A DNA stretch of 64,000 nt from Carposina sasakii (lineage: Eukaryota > Arthropoda > Insecta > Lepidoptera > Carposinidae): the NCBI GenBank assembly GCA_014607495.2, contig CP053169.1:62001-126000 (forward strand), written 5' to 3'. The notes under the pieces are model-generated. The model saw only the letters and a program-made list of their open reading frames with translations. It did no database searches and was not told the origin of the DNA. A program made the translations under genes and the position numbers. This document shows, one piece after another, positions 34,822 through 45,286 of this stretch; position 1 is the stretch's first letter, and each line of letters begins with the position of its first letter.

Positions 34822-35118
34822 GTCAAACTACCAGTGTATGGTTTTTGAATCTGATCAACTTTAGGGTATAACATTTGTTTAACCAAAATGTTTTCCTTTT
34901 TATTGACCAGATTATAAATTAATTGAGGACTGTACCCATTAGATCTGGCAATTTGAACAATGGTATTAAATTCTTTATTATAATTGTAATTGTTAAGCGG
35001 TAAAGTTACCAGTCTATGTATCATAGACTTATAAGCCGCTAATTTATGTTGCCATGGGTGGAAAGAATCAACCGGTATTGTGACATCTGTATGGGTAGGT
35101 TTCCGGTATACAGCAAAA
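34347..35118 (-). pseudogene. Penelope-like element: linker and GIY-YIG endonuclease, 5'-truncated
   Basis: In-frame coding starts abruptly near 35118 with YRKPTHTD and FHPWQHKLAAYKS, a conserved block following the RT domain in Penelope-like proteins. It continues through the inter-domain region and ends with a GIY-YIG endonuclease: GVYQLKCDECDACYIGQTGR, then RYKEH, then the NFAEHLLQAGHS histidine block. No stop or shift is seen in these 257 codons, but the whole RT and N-terminus are absent. The ATG at 35024 is internal, not a true start. The endonuclease would nick target DNA for the reverse transcriptase. Downstream A-rich sequence and the ribozyme motif follow. Confidence 0.85.
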
Positions 35119-35124
35119 TCATGA

Positions 35125-36045
35125 AATCATCTTTATAAGGAACGTTTAGACATAATTAAGACTTGGTGTGATAAAGTCAATTTACATCCAACGGAGGTTG
35201 ATAACATTATTGGACTGACTAGACTTTGTATGAACCAAAATTATTTTTGTTATCGGAACACCTATTATTTACAGAAGGATGGTTTGGCTATGGGTTCTCC
35301 GTTGTCACCGTTTCTTGCAGAAATTTTTATGGATTGGTATGAAAATAAGTTTATAGTTAACAATAGTAAGATAAAATATTATTTTAGATATGTAGATGAT
35401 GTTATCTTGTGTTGGACAGGCTCAGTGAGACAGTTTCATGTTTTTGTCAACAAAATTAATACCAAGCATGCCAAAATTAAATTCAAAATTGAAGAAGAAG
35501 TTAATAATAGCATAAATTTTTTGGATTTAACTATATCAAGATTAGATAAATTTATGAAATTTAAATTTAAATATTATGGAGGTTTTTCAGAAAAATTATC
35601 TAAATTATTAAAAAAAGAAGACATATTTGTGGCGTTTAGGACTTATAATTCATTACAAAAGTTAATTAACACAAAACAAAAGTTGGAACTTAAAAAGAAA
35701 TCAGGTGTATACCAGTTGAAGTGTGATGAATGTGATGCTTGTTACATTGGACAAACTGGTCGCAGTTTTAATGTTCGATACAAGGAACATATATCAGCTT
35801 TTAGAAATGGTAATCCTAATAAATCCAACTTTGCCGAACATTTACTCCAGGCGGGCCACTCCCTGGCAGGTAATAATGAGTTAAGAGTTCTACATGTTGC
35901 AGATAAAGGCATCCGTCTGTCTATTTTAGAAAAACTAGAAATTATGAAAGCAAAATTTTCAGGTATTAATTTGGTAAATAATCAAATAGATTTTGTAAAC
36001 ACTAGCCCAGTTTTGGCTGCAATCTGTCAATGTCAAAGTCAATAG
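35125..36045 (+). pseudogene. Penelope-like element: reverse transcriptase joined to GIY-YIG, internally deleted
   Basis: Open for 307 codons. The RT half shows GLAMGSPLSPFLAEIFM (motif B) and the catalytic FRYVDDVIL (motif C), then NFLDLTISRLD. After KFMKFKF the frame jumps to YYGGFSEKLSKLL and runs into the same GIY-YIG domain as the opposite-strand copy. The segment that should lie between (beginning YRKPTHTD) is missing here but present on the minus strand at 34822-35118. The RT N-terminal motifs are absent; coding begins next to a TGA at 35122. Catalytic residues that remain look intact. The product could not be a full Penelope protein. Confidence 0.85.
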
Positions 36046-36558
36046 GATCGGACAAAGGTAATGACTTTGTCGTACAGCCTTGATATGGTCTTTTTTTTTT
36101 TTTTTTTTTTTTTATATTTAATATTATTATAAATTTATTTTTCTTCTAATAATTTAACAATTAATAACTAATGTATATTTTTAATAATTATTTATCTATA
36201 ATAATTTTACATTTCTAAACTAATATGTAGGTATTAACATTTTTTTTTTTTATGTTGATTGAGGGTATAAAAATGATTTGCAATACATTGGTTTTAGTTG
36301 TTAGTTAGTTGGTTCGGTAGATAGAACTAACATGGAAAACTAATCCTGATGATGCCACGGGTGTTGGCGAAACATATGTCGATTAAAATTTTAATTGGTT
36401 TTCGGATTAGCAGCTATGTATTTATGGTTGCATGCTAGGTGCTTGGATCTGGCTTCTCGTTGCGACTGTAGTGTCTTGTGTTCGTGATCATGAGTAGGCA
36501 GATCCGAGGGTCAGCGGAGGGTATAGGGCCCGGTGGTGGGCGATCCCTCAATAGAGAT
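35571..36558 (+). repeat. Right arm of the Penelope palindrome
   Basis: Inverted copy of 33834-34821, separated from it by 749 bp (34822-35570) made of the two non-shared coding pieces. Contains the GIY-YIG coding end, a 23-base T run, an AT-rich non-coding region and the ribozyme-like motif. Confidence 0.85.
36341..36385 (+). ncRNA. Hammerhead-ribozyme-like motif, right arm
   Basis: Order: helix I strand TAATC (36341-36345), CTGATGA (36346-36352), one extra T, helix II GCCA/TGGC (36354-36357 with 36365-36368), GAAA (36369-36372), a minimal helix III C/G closing ATAT, GTC (36378-36380, predicted cleavage after C), and helix I strand GATTA (36381-36385). This is a type I arrangement with a very short helix III. 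Penelope-like elements are known to carry such hammerheads in their terminal repeats. The extra T between core and helix II departs from the usual consensus, so activity is unproven. Confidence 0.65.
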
Positions 36559-36730
36559 TTGAACTTCCGAATAGTGACGCCTGATACAATTCAAAATTTA
36601 TATTATATTCATGAACTTATTTCTTAGAAATAAAATTGAAATTATTATTTGTTTGTGATTAAGTAAAATTAAGGAGTACTTTAAAGGCTAAAACTTTTGA
36701 ATATTGTTTCCGTAAACGATTACTTTCGAT

Positions 36731-36884
36731 GTTTTGCGAAGTCTATTCATAACCTTGAACAACTGTAAGTTTTGCGAAGTCTATTCATAACCTTGAATAA
36801 CTATAAGTTTTACGAAATCTATTCATAATCTTGAACAACTGTAAGTTTTGCGAAGTCTGTTCATAATCTTGAACAACTGTAAGT
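36731..36884. repeat. Minisatellite, four units of 38 bp
   Basis: GTTTTGCGAAGTCTATTCAT and 'aa(c/t)cttgaacaactgtaa' repeat with starts at 36731, 36769, 36807 and 36845. The third unit is the most diverged (TTTTACGAAATC). The last unit decays into GTTATGTATTTC. Confidence 0.85.
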
Positions 36885-37899
36885 TATGTATTTCAGAGTA
36901 AAAGTTTCGCGGAATACACTGCTTCATTAAACGAAATAATTGTATTAAAACGTCATTACACTGGCGGCACTCGAAAATAAATTAATTACAACGTAAAAGT
37001 GTTATGAAGAGTGTTCTTTTCAAGATAAAGTGTTCGCAAATTGAGTCGGAACAAAATGGCGTCCTCGCACCATTCAGTCTCGATGTCAAATAAAATGAAA
37101 AAGGTGATTTGGTCTCCTCTTATAAACTCGATTGGCCATAGAGTAGATATTACAGTATCTCTTGTATATTTTTTAAAACTTTTTTTAATGTTCTATTTTG
37201 TACACATATCATCTACCTAGAATAAAAGTCAGTTATGAAAATAATATAAAGGCGAGCTTATCGCTGAAAGAGATGGACCACTTGTTTTTCGAATAAAAAA
37301 ATAACAGAATATATCTGTCGATCGATTATCATTTCATATGATCTTGTTGCAGATGGTAGATAAAACATTTCGCTAAAATAAACTCCATAAATACTCAATA
37401 ATTTTAAATACTATGTAGATTTATGACATAACTCATAACATAACCCTAATGGTCTATATTTATTTATGTTGGCGTTTGAACTCAGCCAAGAAATGAATTC
37501 AACACGTTCCCTATTCAAACGCTCTTTGCGTTACAGTTTTCTTATATATTTTAAATAGGACTTACACTTACAGCAATCGAAGTCGAGTTCGTGTAAAGAC
37601 TATAAAAAATATTATATCAAAATTATGACTTGATTAACTTATAAGGCATCTAATTAAAATGAATGAATGAATCGTCCAAATCAGAATGAATCTATCTCAC
37701 TATAACTGCTATACACTGTGTTAGAAATGACGTCACATTTGTGAATTCAGACATTATCTGCCGACATTTGAGAGCGCTGCGCATCGGGCGGACAATGTCG
37801 CTGATAAGATGTCTCCGGATATATTCGATAACAGTAACTGTTCTGAAGAAAATGCACTATATTTTTTATAGAAAATTGAATTATAACTATTCACATCCG
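36885..37899. other. No recognised feature
   Basis: AT-rich, no dispersed-family match. A frame at 37741-37929 has no recognisable motif. Confidence 0.35.
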
Positions 37900-38095
37900 C
37901 CTATAATTGCAGTCTACTGCTGGACGTAGGCTTGCCCCTGAGCAAAAGGGTTGGGTGACCGTAGTGTGATTCTCGGACTATGTTGTTAACACAGGAGGCG
38001 CTGCTGCCCACCTCCCGGAAACGTTTAACAGCCTTTTAAGATACCCACGGGCAGACACGGAGTGATGCCAACCTACTCTACCGAAACCACACTTC
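37900..38095 (+). repeat. Family D interspersed repeat, partial
   Basis: ATTGCAGTCTACTGCTGGAC, then a shortened middle, then AACACAGGAGGCGCTGCTGC and GATACCCACGGGCAGACACG. Deleted relative to 21791-22045. Confidence 0.65.
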
Positions 38096-38464
38096 TAGTA
38101 CACTATTTATTTATTTTTTCATATAATAATAATATCTCCTGACCATATTTTTGCCATGACGCGACGACCAATTTCCTTAGTGAAAACACTCTAATATACG
38201 TACCTACATAATATACAACAACATAGGTAGGTACTAACGTAATAATTAACTGCAGTCTAACTGTAATTAATTTAATTACACACATTTATTAGTCAAAGAA
38301 CATAATTAGAGACACGAGAATTTAGGGTACGAGCTTAAAATGGTCTCATGTTTGAATTAGCAGGGATATCTTCGTAGTAATGATTATGAAGGTAAACAAC
38401 TTCAAAGACGTTTAAATATATATTTCCAATGGTGATTGAAGCTTTAATGATTTATTCACCTTTA

Positions 38465-38715
38465 TATTCTTCGATGCTGCTCTGGGAGTGAAAAAAAAAT
38501 ACTACAGCTGCTTCTCTTCCCGGGCATACTGTACAAGTCAGTAGAGGGACAAGAAGGTCTTGGTATTTTGTAGGTGATGGGCTGACCACCTGTCACCACT
38601 AACCAAACATGTACATCTCAACTATACTCTCAAAATTGGTCAGAAGTGGTACCATGTGGTCCTATCGGCCCTTGGTGCTCTGCCTACCCCGTAAGGGATA
38701 AAGGCGTGATTAGTA
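38465..38715 (+). repeat. Family F interspersed repeat, full length
   Basis: From GATGCTGCTCTGGGAGTGAA to CCCCGTAAGGGATAAAGGCG, all blocks of the family present in order. Confidence 0.75.
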
Positions 38716-38843
38716 TCCTAGTGATAATTTTGTGGTCAAAATTTGTTCTTACTGTCTCTTAGATATTAGTCAACTTTATATATTATCTTAGTAGTGGCTG
38801 CCCACTAATACGTTCGCATGATCTTTAGAATTTACTTTGGTTA

Positions 38844-39005
38844 CTAGTGGACGCCCGCGACTCCGTCCGCGTGGCCTGGAGAATAAACAAAATGTAGTTG
38901 ACTGTTGTGAATCTAAACCATTCTCGAACCCACTTGAACACACACAAAAAAATTATCTAAACCGGTTCAATTACAAACACACGAAGAAGATTTAATATAT
39001 AAAGA
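38844..39005 (-). mobile_element. Helitron-like element with divergent 5' half
   Basis: Minus strand: starts TCTTTATATATTAAATCTTC and ends with the hairpin and CTAG (38844-38847). A (38843) and T (39006) flank. The 3' 40 bases match the other copies, but the 5' part (TTGAACCGGTTTAGATAATT) is distinct. Confidence 0.7.
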
Positions 39006-39084
39006 TTCGCATAGCAAGGAAGCCACGCCAAGGTCCAAATATTACGTTTCTAGCTTCAGTAGCTTTGCCTCGGCGTTGATGAAG

Positions 39085-39402
39085 TGTTACGGGACGTTGC
39101 AGTCAGCCTATAGCAGCGAGCCATTAGCCATTACCTAGCCATTTGCCGTGCCCCTACATTACACCCCAAGCCATTCAGCCATTGCCATGCCATAAGCTTA
39201 GACCTCCTACTGGCCTGTAGGAGTGAGCCTTGACGGGGTGGGCGTAGGGCCTAGCCATGCCATGCCTTTATAAGCGAGTGCACGCCGCATTCGTGACACG
39301 ATTCCGCCAGCGACAACTAGTCTTGTAATCATTGTCTGATTCTTATTGGAAAATTACAACAAGTCAAGCCTGCTGTGGACCTTTAATTTACTCGTCGTTA
39401 CA
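39085..39402 (+). mobile_element. Putative solo LTR
   Basis: Begins TGTTACGGGACG and ends TCGTCGTTACA, giving short inverted ends TGTTAC/GTTACA. It is clearly more GC-rich than its surroundings. It contains a TATA-like TTTATAAGCGAGTGC near 39267 and a cluster of GCCATT/GCCATG words. The sequence after it (TCTGGAGACAAG) could be a decayed primer-binding site. No matching partner LTR or flanking duplication is seen in the window. Confidence 0.45.
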
Positions 39403-39734
39403 TCTGGAGACAAGAAAGTTACTTTATTATATTACTATGTGTTTCTTATACATATATTTGTGTACGAGAAATAATAAGGATAAAGCTTTTTAGACCGAAC
39501 AAAAAAGGTTCCTAATTCAGACACATTTTGACTTTCAGTGGGAGTACCTTCTACCTACGACGAAAATACAATAACGAAATTGTCAAAAAAAAAAAACATT
39601 TTGTACATTCCCTGTGGATTCCAAGAATAGGGCAAACAGTTTCCAGATATATAAAAATAAAACTAATTACTTTCGCCGGCAAAGATAAATATGTACCTAT
39701 ATAAAACATTGTAAACGTACACACAAACATTCTA

Positions 39735-39830
39735 TGCAACGCAGTGGACAACCCCGCCCGCGTGAACTGCAAAAAAAAATGTCGATATGTTATTGGAAAA
39801 CCACATTTCGGGTATATAAAGTAGCCTTTA
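39735..39830 (-). repeat. Helitron 3'-end remnant
   Basis: GTGGACAACCCCGCCCGCGT, then GAACTGCAAAAA..ATGTCGA and TATAAAGTAGCCTTTACC follow the order of Helitron-like copies, with substitutions. CTAG is lost. Confidence 0.4.
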
Positions 39831-40258
39831 CCCTTGTCTTCTTAGTAAACGTGGAAAAAGTCCAACAAACTGAACAAAATAATACTAAACTAAACATTAA
39901 AAGCTATCCATCCAGCTGGCTGACTTGGCTGAGGCAGCTGTTAATACATTGTACAAGGACAGTAGGATATATCTGTACAACCACCAACTCAAAATTAAGA
40001 GTTAATAAACTTGTACATACATTTTTTTATGTATACATTTTTGTATGTATATATATTTGTTTGCCATGCTCTAGAGCCTAAACGGTTTATAGCTTTTGAG
40101 TTTGAGAGGTACTCGAAAAACATAACCCTTTTTCTGGCGCAGTCTAGTAATAATATACTAATATAAATATACTCGAAAACATTACCTTCCTTTTGGCGCA
40201 GTCATGTAAAAGGAAAAAAAAATCTTCGAAGTCAACATTGCAAGCGACAGAAGACTAA

Positions 40259-40592
40259 GGGCCGATTTTTCTAAACGTCAGAGTTCTGGGGTTTTTCACT
40301 TCAATCCAATTTAGGTATTCTGCACTGGTACTTCACTTTTAAACGAAGGACACTCCTATACGTAGGTCAGTTTGTCACACACAAAAATTCGCTTGTCGAG
40401 ACGCGGGTCATTACCGGTGACCTTTGGGCAACTGGCAGATGCAGGGCGGGGGGGAAACACACGTGGCCAGCGACCGCGGCGAGGAAAAGACAGGGCAATT
40501 AGAACTATAATTATAACTATAAGCCTGTTAATAGTTTTATATCTCCTTCAGATATAAAATGACGGCCTGCCTACGTTTGGAAAAATCGGCCC
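40259..40592. mobile_element. PIF/Harbinger-like MITE
   Basis: Ends GGGCCGATTTTTCTAAACGT and (complement) GGGCCGATTTTTCCAAACGT are inverted repeats differing at one position. TAA lies on both sides (40256-40258, 40593-40595). The interior is unlike the 10629 element. A frame at 40372-40557 is a by-product. Confidence 0.75.
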
Positions 40593-41044
40593 TAAGCAAC
40601 ATAGTCATACTACGGTTATTCTTACACCACGTTAGAGCCATTCAGCGGAGGTCACCGCGACCTCCAAACTAGACACGTCTCTCGAGACTCTAGGTGTCAA
40701 CAGATTTTAAGCTGGGTCCACATTTTGTATTATAATCATATCTGGAAAGTACCGACGTATACGCGTATACATTCCACAATTTCAATTCTATTTCGCGTTT
40801 ATATATATATACGCGAATGTTTGTGAGAATAGCTTCGACAGCTAAATAACAATTTAAGGACATATTAACGACTAGTGGAGTCGAAGTTATAATGATAATA
40901 TGTAAAAAAAATAATATAAATAAATAAATAAATTGCGAGCCTCAGCTAGTAATATAATACAGTAAAATGTCAATGCCGACGGCTTTACATGGTACAGAGG
41001 ACGTGCTAAGTGATTGATATACCACAAAAATCCGTACCTAGGTA

Positions 41045-41367
41045 TCTATACATATAATAAAAATGTAACGGATCGCTGTCTATACATGAAAGATATATGA
41101 GAAAAAATATTATAGGAGACCTTTATCAACGCAATAGTACCCAAAATAATGATTTTTAAAATTATTGTCTGTTTGTCTGTGCGTTTGTGCACGCTAATCT
41201 CAGAAACGGCTAAACCGATTTCGATGCAGTTTTCAAGAATATATTGTGACAGGTCCCACTTAACATATAGGCTACATTTTATCCCGGGAAAAAGTTTTAA
41301 TCCCGAATAATTTCGATATTTTGTTTTTTCTGTAGTTCACGCGGACGGAGTCGCGGGCGTCCACTAG
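41045..41367 (+). mobile_element. Helitron-like element, complete reference copy
   Basis: Starts TCTATACATATAATAAAAAT, ends GGCGTCCACTAG. A (41044) before and T (41368) after. The GGACG/CGTCC hairpin lies at 41343-41361. 323 bp, with no Rep/helicase coding, so non-autonomous. Confidence 0.85.
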
Positions 41368-41867
41368 TATTAAATAAACACATTGGTACGTCCGTGCCTA
41401 GAATCAAACCTATACCATCCGATTAGAAGGTGCACATGCTGATTTGTGCCGTAGCGTTTCACTTATTTTCATGTAATACCAGGCAATGGCTTTGTTAATA
41501 AATTAACAAAGTTAACTTATAGGCACGTGATAAGCGCTAAACCTTTTGTATGATGTTTTCTATTATTAGGTACTAGTGAAAATTGAATGAGCAATGAAGG
41601 GCGATCAGTAAGGGCCTAGTACGTGCCACGACTGTCGACAAATGTCGACGAAACCATCGTGAAGCTAGTACGAAGAGGAGCTGTGAATATGAACTGCGTC
41701 GAGTGACAAAGATATCGTCACGTGTCGTAATGGACGTGATTTCTTTTGCTAGGCAATGTAATTTGGGATTTGTACGAGTATGCAGACTCAGCTTTTAGTT
41801 TTTCTTGGTGATGTACTCGTAATGTGGCGGTTTTATATTTTGTGTGCTGACTTTCTAGTATAATATA
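41368..41867. other. No recognised feature
   Basis: Unassigned sequence. 41620-41710 is slightly GC-richer and repeats 'tgtcgac/gtcgac', without a definable unit. Confidence 0.3.
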
Positions 41868-42346
41868 CAGGATGTTTTTTCGTTGCCACCCTTAACGAAG
41901 GGTACGTACTCTTTACATAAAATAAGGTAAGTTAATGCAAAAAATCTGGGAAAGGATGTAAATAAAAATAATAATAATAATAATTAGTTGATCGGGCGAA
42001 ATTTATCTGCTCTACGCGCGTCTATGTGCATTTATGCAGAAAAAAGCAGTCTATTTACTTACTTATTATTTATTTACAGGCCTGACCTAGTGTGGGGACC
42101 GCTATAAACTCAGCTCTCCTTGTATTATGTCAGTTTTTTTTACAAATACCTACTCTGTTCTATGTTGGATAAGGATGAATTGTAAATACTTGATTTCAAA
42201 TAAAATTTATTATTATTATTATTAACTTTGGACCCTAATATCTTGGGAACCAGACACTTCCCAGGTATGCTTTCATGGAGAAAAATGATTGTGATGATGT
42301 GGAGATTCCGTAGCTTTCGGGATGGTTGACGACCAAAAAATATCCT
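41868..42346 (+). mobile_element. Family A TIR element with nested LINE tail
   Basis: CAGGATGTTTTTTCGTTGCC at the left, GACCAAAAAATATCCTG at the right, TA flanks. About 165 bp (42060-42222) interrupt the family between CAGTCTATTTACT and AACTTTGGACCC. That insert starts TTTATTTACAGGCCTGACCT and ends in AAATAAAATTTATTATTATT, as expected for a truncated LINE 3' end. Confidence 0.7.
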
Positions 42347-43201
42347 GTATCTCTATTTATAGGTTGGTACATACTCATATAAAATGCTTCATCCTGAATG
42401 ACTGTACAGCCTAAACCGTTGATCTAAGAGGTTGGAAACTTCGAGGTTGTGTATGTTTTATGTATCCCACGGAAACGGGGAATAAAGTTTACGTAGGCGA
42501 AGACGTGTATAAAAGTTAGTTATTGTATAAAAGCAATACTAAGCGGCTCCTCCTTTTCATTGTTACTTCACAAACGCGACGCTTAGACAAAGTGTTTATC
42601 GACGCGAAGTGCCTAGGGGAATCGTCGTGAATGCCAATGTAATGTTCGACTATTTGTTCCGCCATATTTTTGTCCTATCTTTAAGGTTGTCGATACTGTT
42701 TTTGTTAAGTGAAAAACTAATATAGTCCATTCATTGGGGCTCAAAAAATGAGGCTTGTCTGAAAAGGTTTTTGGGAGTTTTGAAAATATGTGTTTTTTAA
42801 TAGATATTGCGATTTTCTTTTCTAATTTCGTTGCTACTTTGCCGCTCTCGCTGCCATATTGGAAAAATGCAATGCATTTTTGACCATATTATATCTTTTT
42901 TGACTGATCTGACAAAAAATAATCAAATGATCGAAATAATAAGCAGGAATACCAAACCTAACCTTTTATTTACGAGGATTTAATTCCTTTCTTATTAGTA
43001 ATGACTAACTGCGCCAACGGTCGTCAAAAAGCATTATGTAAACATTGCTGTAAGTTATAAAGTGAGATTAAAATCCCTGAAAGCCTACTGAAATATTTTA
43101 ACTATTAATAAAGGTTATACAAAATTGCGACACATTTAAGTAGTCTGGTAACATCGTTATAACTTTCGGAAATCTATCATAACTTTTCAAATTATAATAA
43201 A
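42347..43201. other. No gene; paired TATA-like boxes
   Basis: TATAAAA occurs at 42508-42514 and 42526-42532, followed by a GC-richer stretch (42550-42650). This could be a promoter, but no transcript evidence or coding region follows. Confidence 0.25.
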
Positions 43202-43422
43202 CTAGCAGCCGCCCACGACTTCGTCCGCGTGAGGGGGCGTTGTACCCGTCTATTTCAACCCCTTCATCCCTTTTTTTCGAAATAAAAAGTAGCCTATGTT
43301 CTGTCTCAGGGTCTAAAGATTGTCTGTACCAAATTTCATCAAAATCGGTTGCGAGGTTTAAGCGGGAAAGCGTAACAGACAGACAGACAGAGTTACTTTC
43401 GCATTTATAATATTAGTTGGGA
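43202..43422 (-). mobile_element. Helitron-like element, third type
   Basis: Minus strand: starts TCCCAACTAATATTATAAAT and GCGAAAGTAACTCTGTCTGT, ends CTAG. A (43201) and T (43423) flank. A TCTG microsatellite lies near the 5' end. The 3' end (CACGCGGACGAAGTCGTGGG) resembles the other copies. Confidence 0.75.
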
Positions 43423-44555
43423 TTTATAATTTTGTAAGTGACAAAACTTTCATATTTGGTTTTGAATAAATAATGTTTTAAAAGGCACGTTGTTTGTATA
43501 GGTTTATTTTCAATTTAATTTTTTTTTTGCCGGAATAATCGTGTGTTCCAATCCATTGTATATAGTACAACTAAACAGATATACATCTTTGTTTGTTTTT
43601 TGTGGAATATAGCCTTAAATGTTCAATTTTAGATAATTTTTGAATAACACGTGTAGCCTTTTGAATATTGTTTCAAACATCAATGTAATATTTTTAAAAT
43701 GATTATACATTATACAATTTTTTTGTTATATTTCCAGTTATGATCCTTTCTCGACGACTATTTCAAACTAGTTGGTAGCATTATTTTCTAGTTTATCTGA
43801 GCAATAAGACCCTACATTTTTAACATCTGTCAGCTTAGTTTCCATCGGGCAGCGCGGCGGCGACAGGCTTATGTTTTAAACTGTAACCTGTCGACAACCG
43901 GTTGCTTGACGTCAAAAGAGTGCGCGACTAATTCAAAGAATCCTTTTTTATTATCTGTCGATGTCATAGAGCACTGACTTTTTAAATTGGTATAATACCA
44001 GATGTCCTGCTTGACAGCGACTATTGTGAAATTGAGATTTGTCGCAAATAAGTAACAAAATAAGGGTACCGAATGCTGTTAACGTTTCTAAAGAAAATAT
44101 ATTATTTACCTTTCTTTACATAATTATTCAATCAGTGCAGCCTCACCTGTACAGTGTAGGAACAAAGGTGTTTTATACAGGATGGTTATGTTTTAATTGG
44201 TTTCTTAAGAAAATAACTTCAAAACGCCTTTGTAGGTAAGTTAAATTGTTTTCAAAACGGAGGAAAAGCGTCGCTATGAGTACTTGTGTAACTTGGTAGG
44301 TGTTGAAAATTCAATTCAATTTTAAATCGCCTCTCTGTTGTTGTTAGACAAAGCCGACATGATGTGAAAACTTTAAGCCCTTTACAATAATACCTTTCAT
44401 GTTTAACTTGAAAGGCCTAGCAATAATTGGTAGATATATTTTTGCTTTATTAATTATTTATTTTAAAAATGTTTGGGCTTATCAAATATCTTTTAAATTA
44501 AATTAACTCCTATGTAACTGAAATAGCGTATTAATAAAAGTAATCTTAACGTATG
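43423..44555. other. No recognised feature
   Basis: AT-rich; a GC-richer patch at 43840-43930 has no definable structure. Confidence 0.3.
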
Positions 44556-44702
44556 TGCCGCACTCAGAGATGTTTCATAGTCAGAAAAAGTTACCTTTCA
44601 GAATCTGACAAGAATATGACATTTCATATATACACCAAGTTTAATAGTTCAATAGTTAAAAACTCACCAGCACTAATTTAATGAATAATTCTGAGTGCGG
44701 CA
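44556..44702. mobile_element. MITE with 13-bp perfect TIRs
   Basis: TGCCGCACTCAGA at 44556-44568 and its exact complement TCTGAGTGCGGCA at 44690-44702. GTA flanks each side (44551-44555 ends GTA-TG; 44703-44705 GTA). 147 bp, no ORF. Confidence 0.6.
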
Positions 44703-45137
44703 GTAAGTACTAAAATCGCATAAAGATCGTAGCAGTTCGTGCCCGAGCAAGTTTACTTAGTGGACTGTCAAGTGAACCAACCGCGCCACAAAGGAGCTAA
44801 AACCAAATAAAGTACCAGCACTTCAGACGTGGGTAGGAGGCAGGAGGTTTGCTCTTACTATACTATTGTATGCTCAGGCTTGTGGTCGAACTAAGAGGAC
44901 TCGATTTCAATGTGTAAGGAGCGTGATACGTCTCTTTCGTGCCTATTAATTTAGCCACTCTTGTGATGTCTGTTAATTTAGTCCACCACGCTTAACGTTG
45001 TCATAGGATCTCTTTCCTATAGTTCTGGCTACTCTTTTCTACCCAACTGCGCAACTCAAAACAGGGTAATTTGTTTATTAGGAATACAGCTTTCCGTATT
45101 TGTCTACCAAGTGTCTACCAAGCTTGTCGAAACATAA
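44703..45137. other. No gene; family G scrap
   Basis: 44995-45050 (minus) resembles the family G head (GGATCTCTTTCCTATAGTTC, TGGCTACTCTTTTC). Otherwise unassigned. Confidence 0.3.
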
Positions 45138-45148
45138 GTATTAAAAAG

Positions 45149-45286
45149 AGATGGTAAAATTCGTCATCCGAGTAATTGACCCGGTGGCTTAGTGGTTATA
45201 GCGGCTGGCACGGTTTGCAGTGGTCGTGGGTTCGATTCCCACTCGGGTGAATATTTTTTTCCATTTTCTTTATTAATAATTTTATG
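45149..45286 (+). mobile_element. tRNA-ended retroposon (family T)
   Basis: Perfect 11-bp duplication GTATTAAAAAG (45138-45148, 45287-45297). Begins at AGATGGTAAAATTCGTCATC in the leader, then the tRNA-like module (GTGGCTTAGTGGTTATAGCG; GGGTTCGATTCCCACTCGGG), then the TTATTAATAATTTTAT terminus. Confidence 0.85.

Noticed and set aside
36731..36884. CRISPR array
   Set aside because: Direct tandem units without unique spacers, in a eukaryotic context.
45180..45255. tRNA gene on the plus strand
   Set aside because: Same family, with an 11-bp target duplication; the acceptor stem is not convincingly paired.
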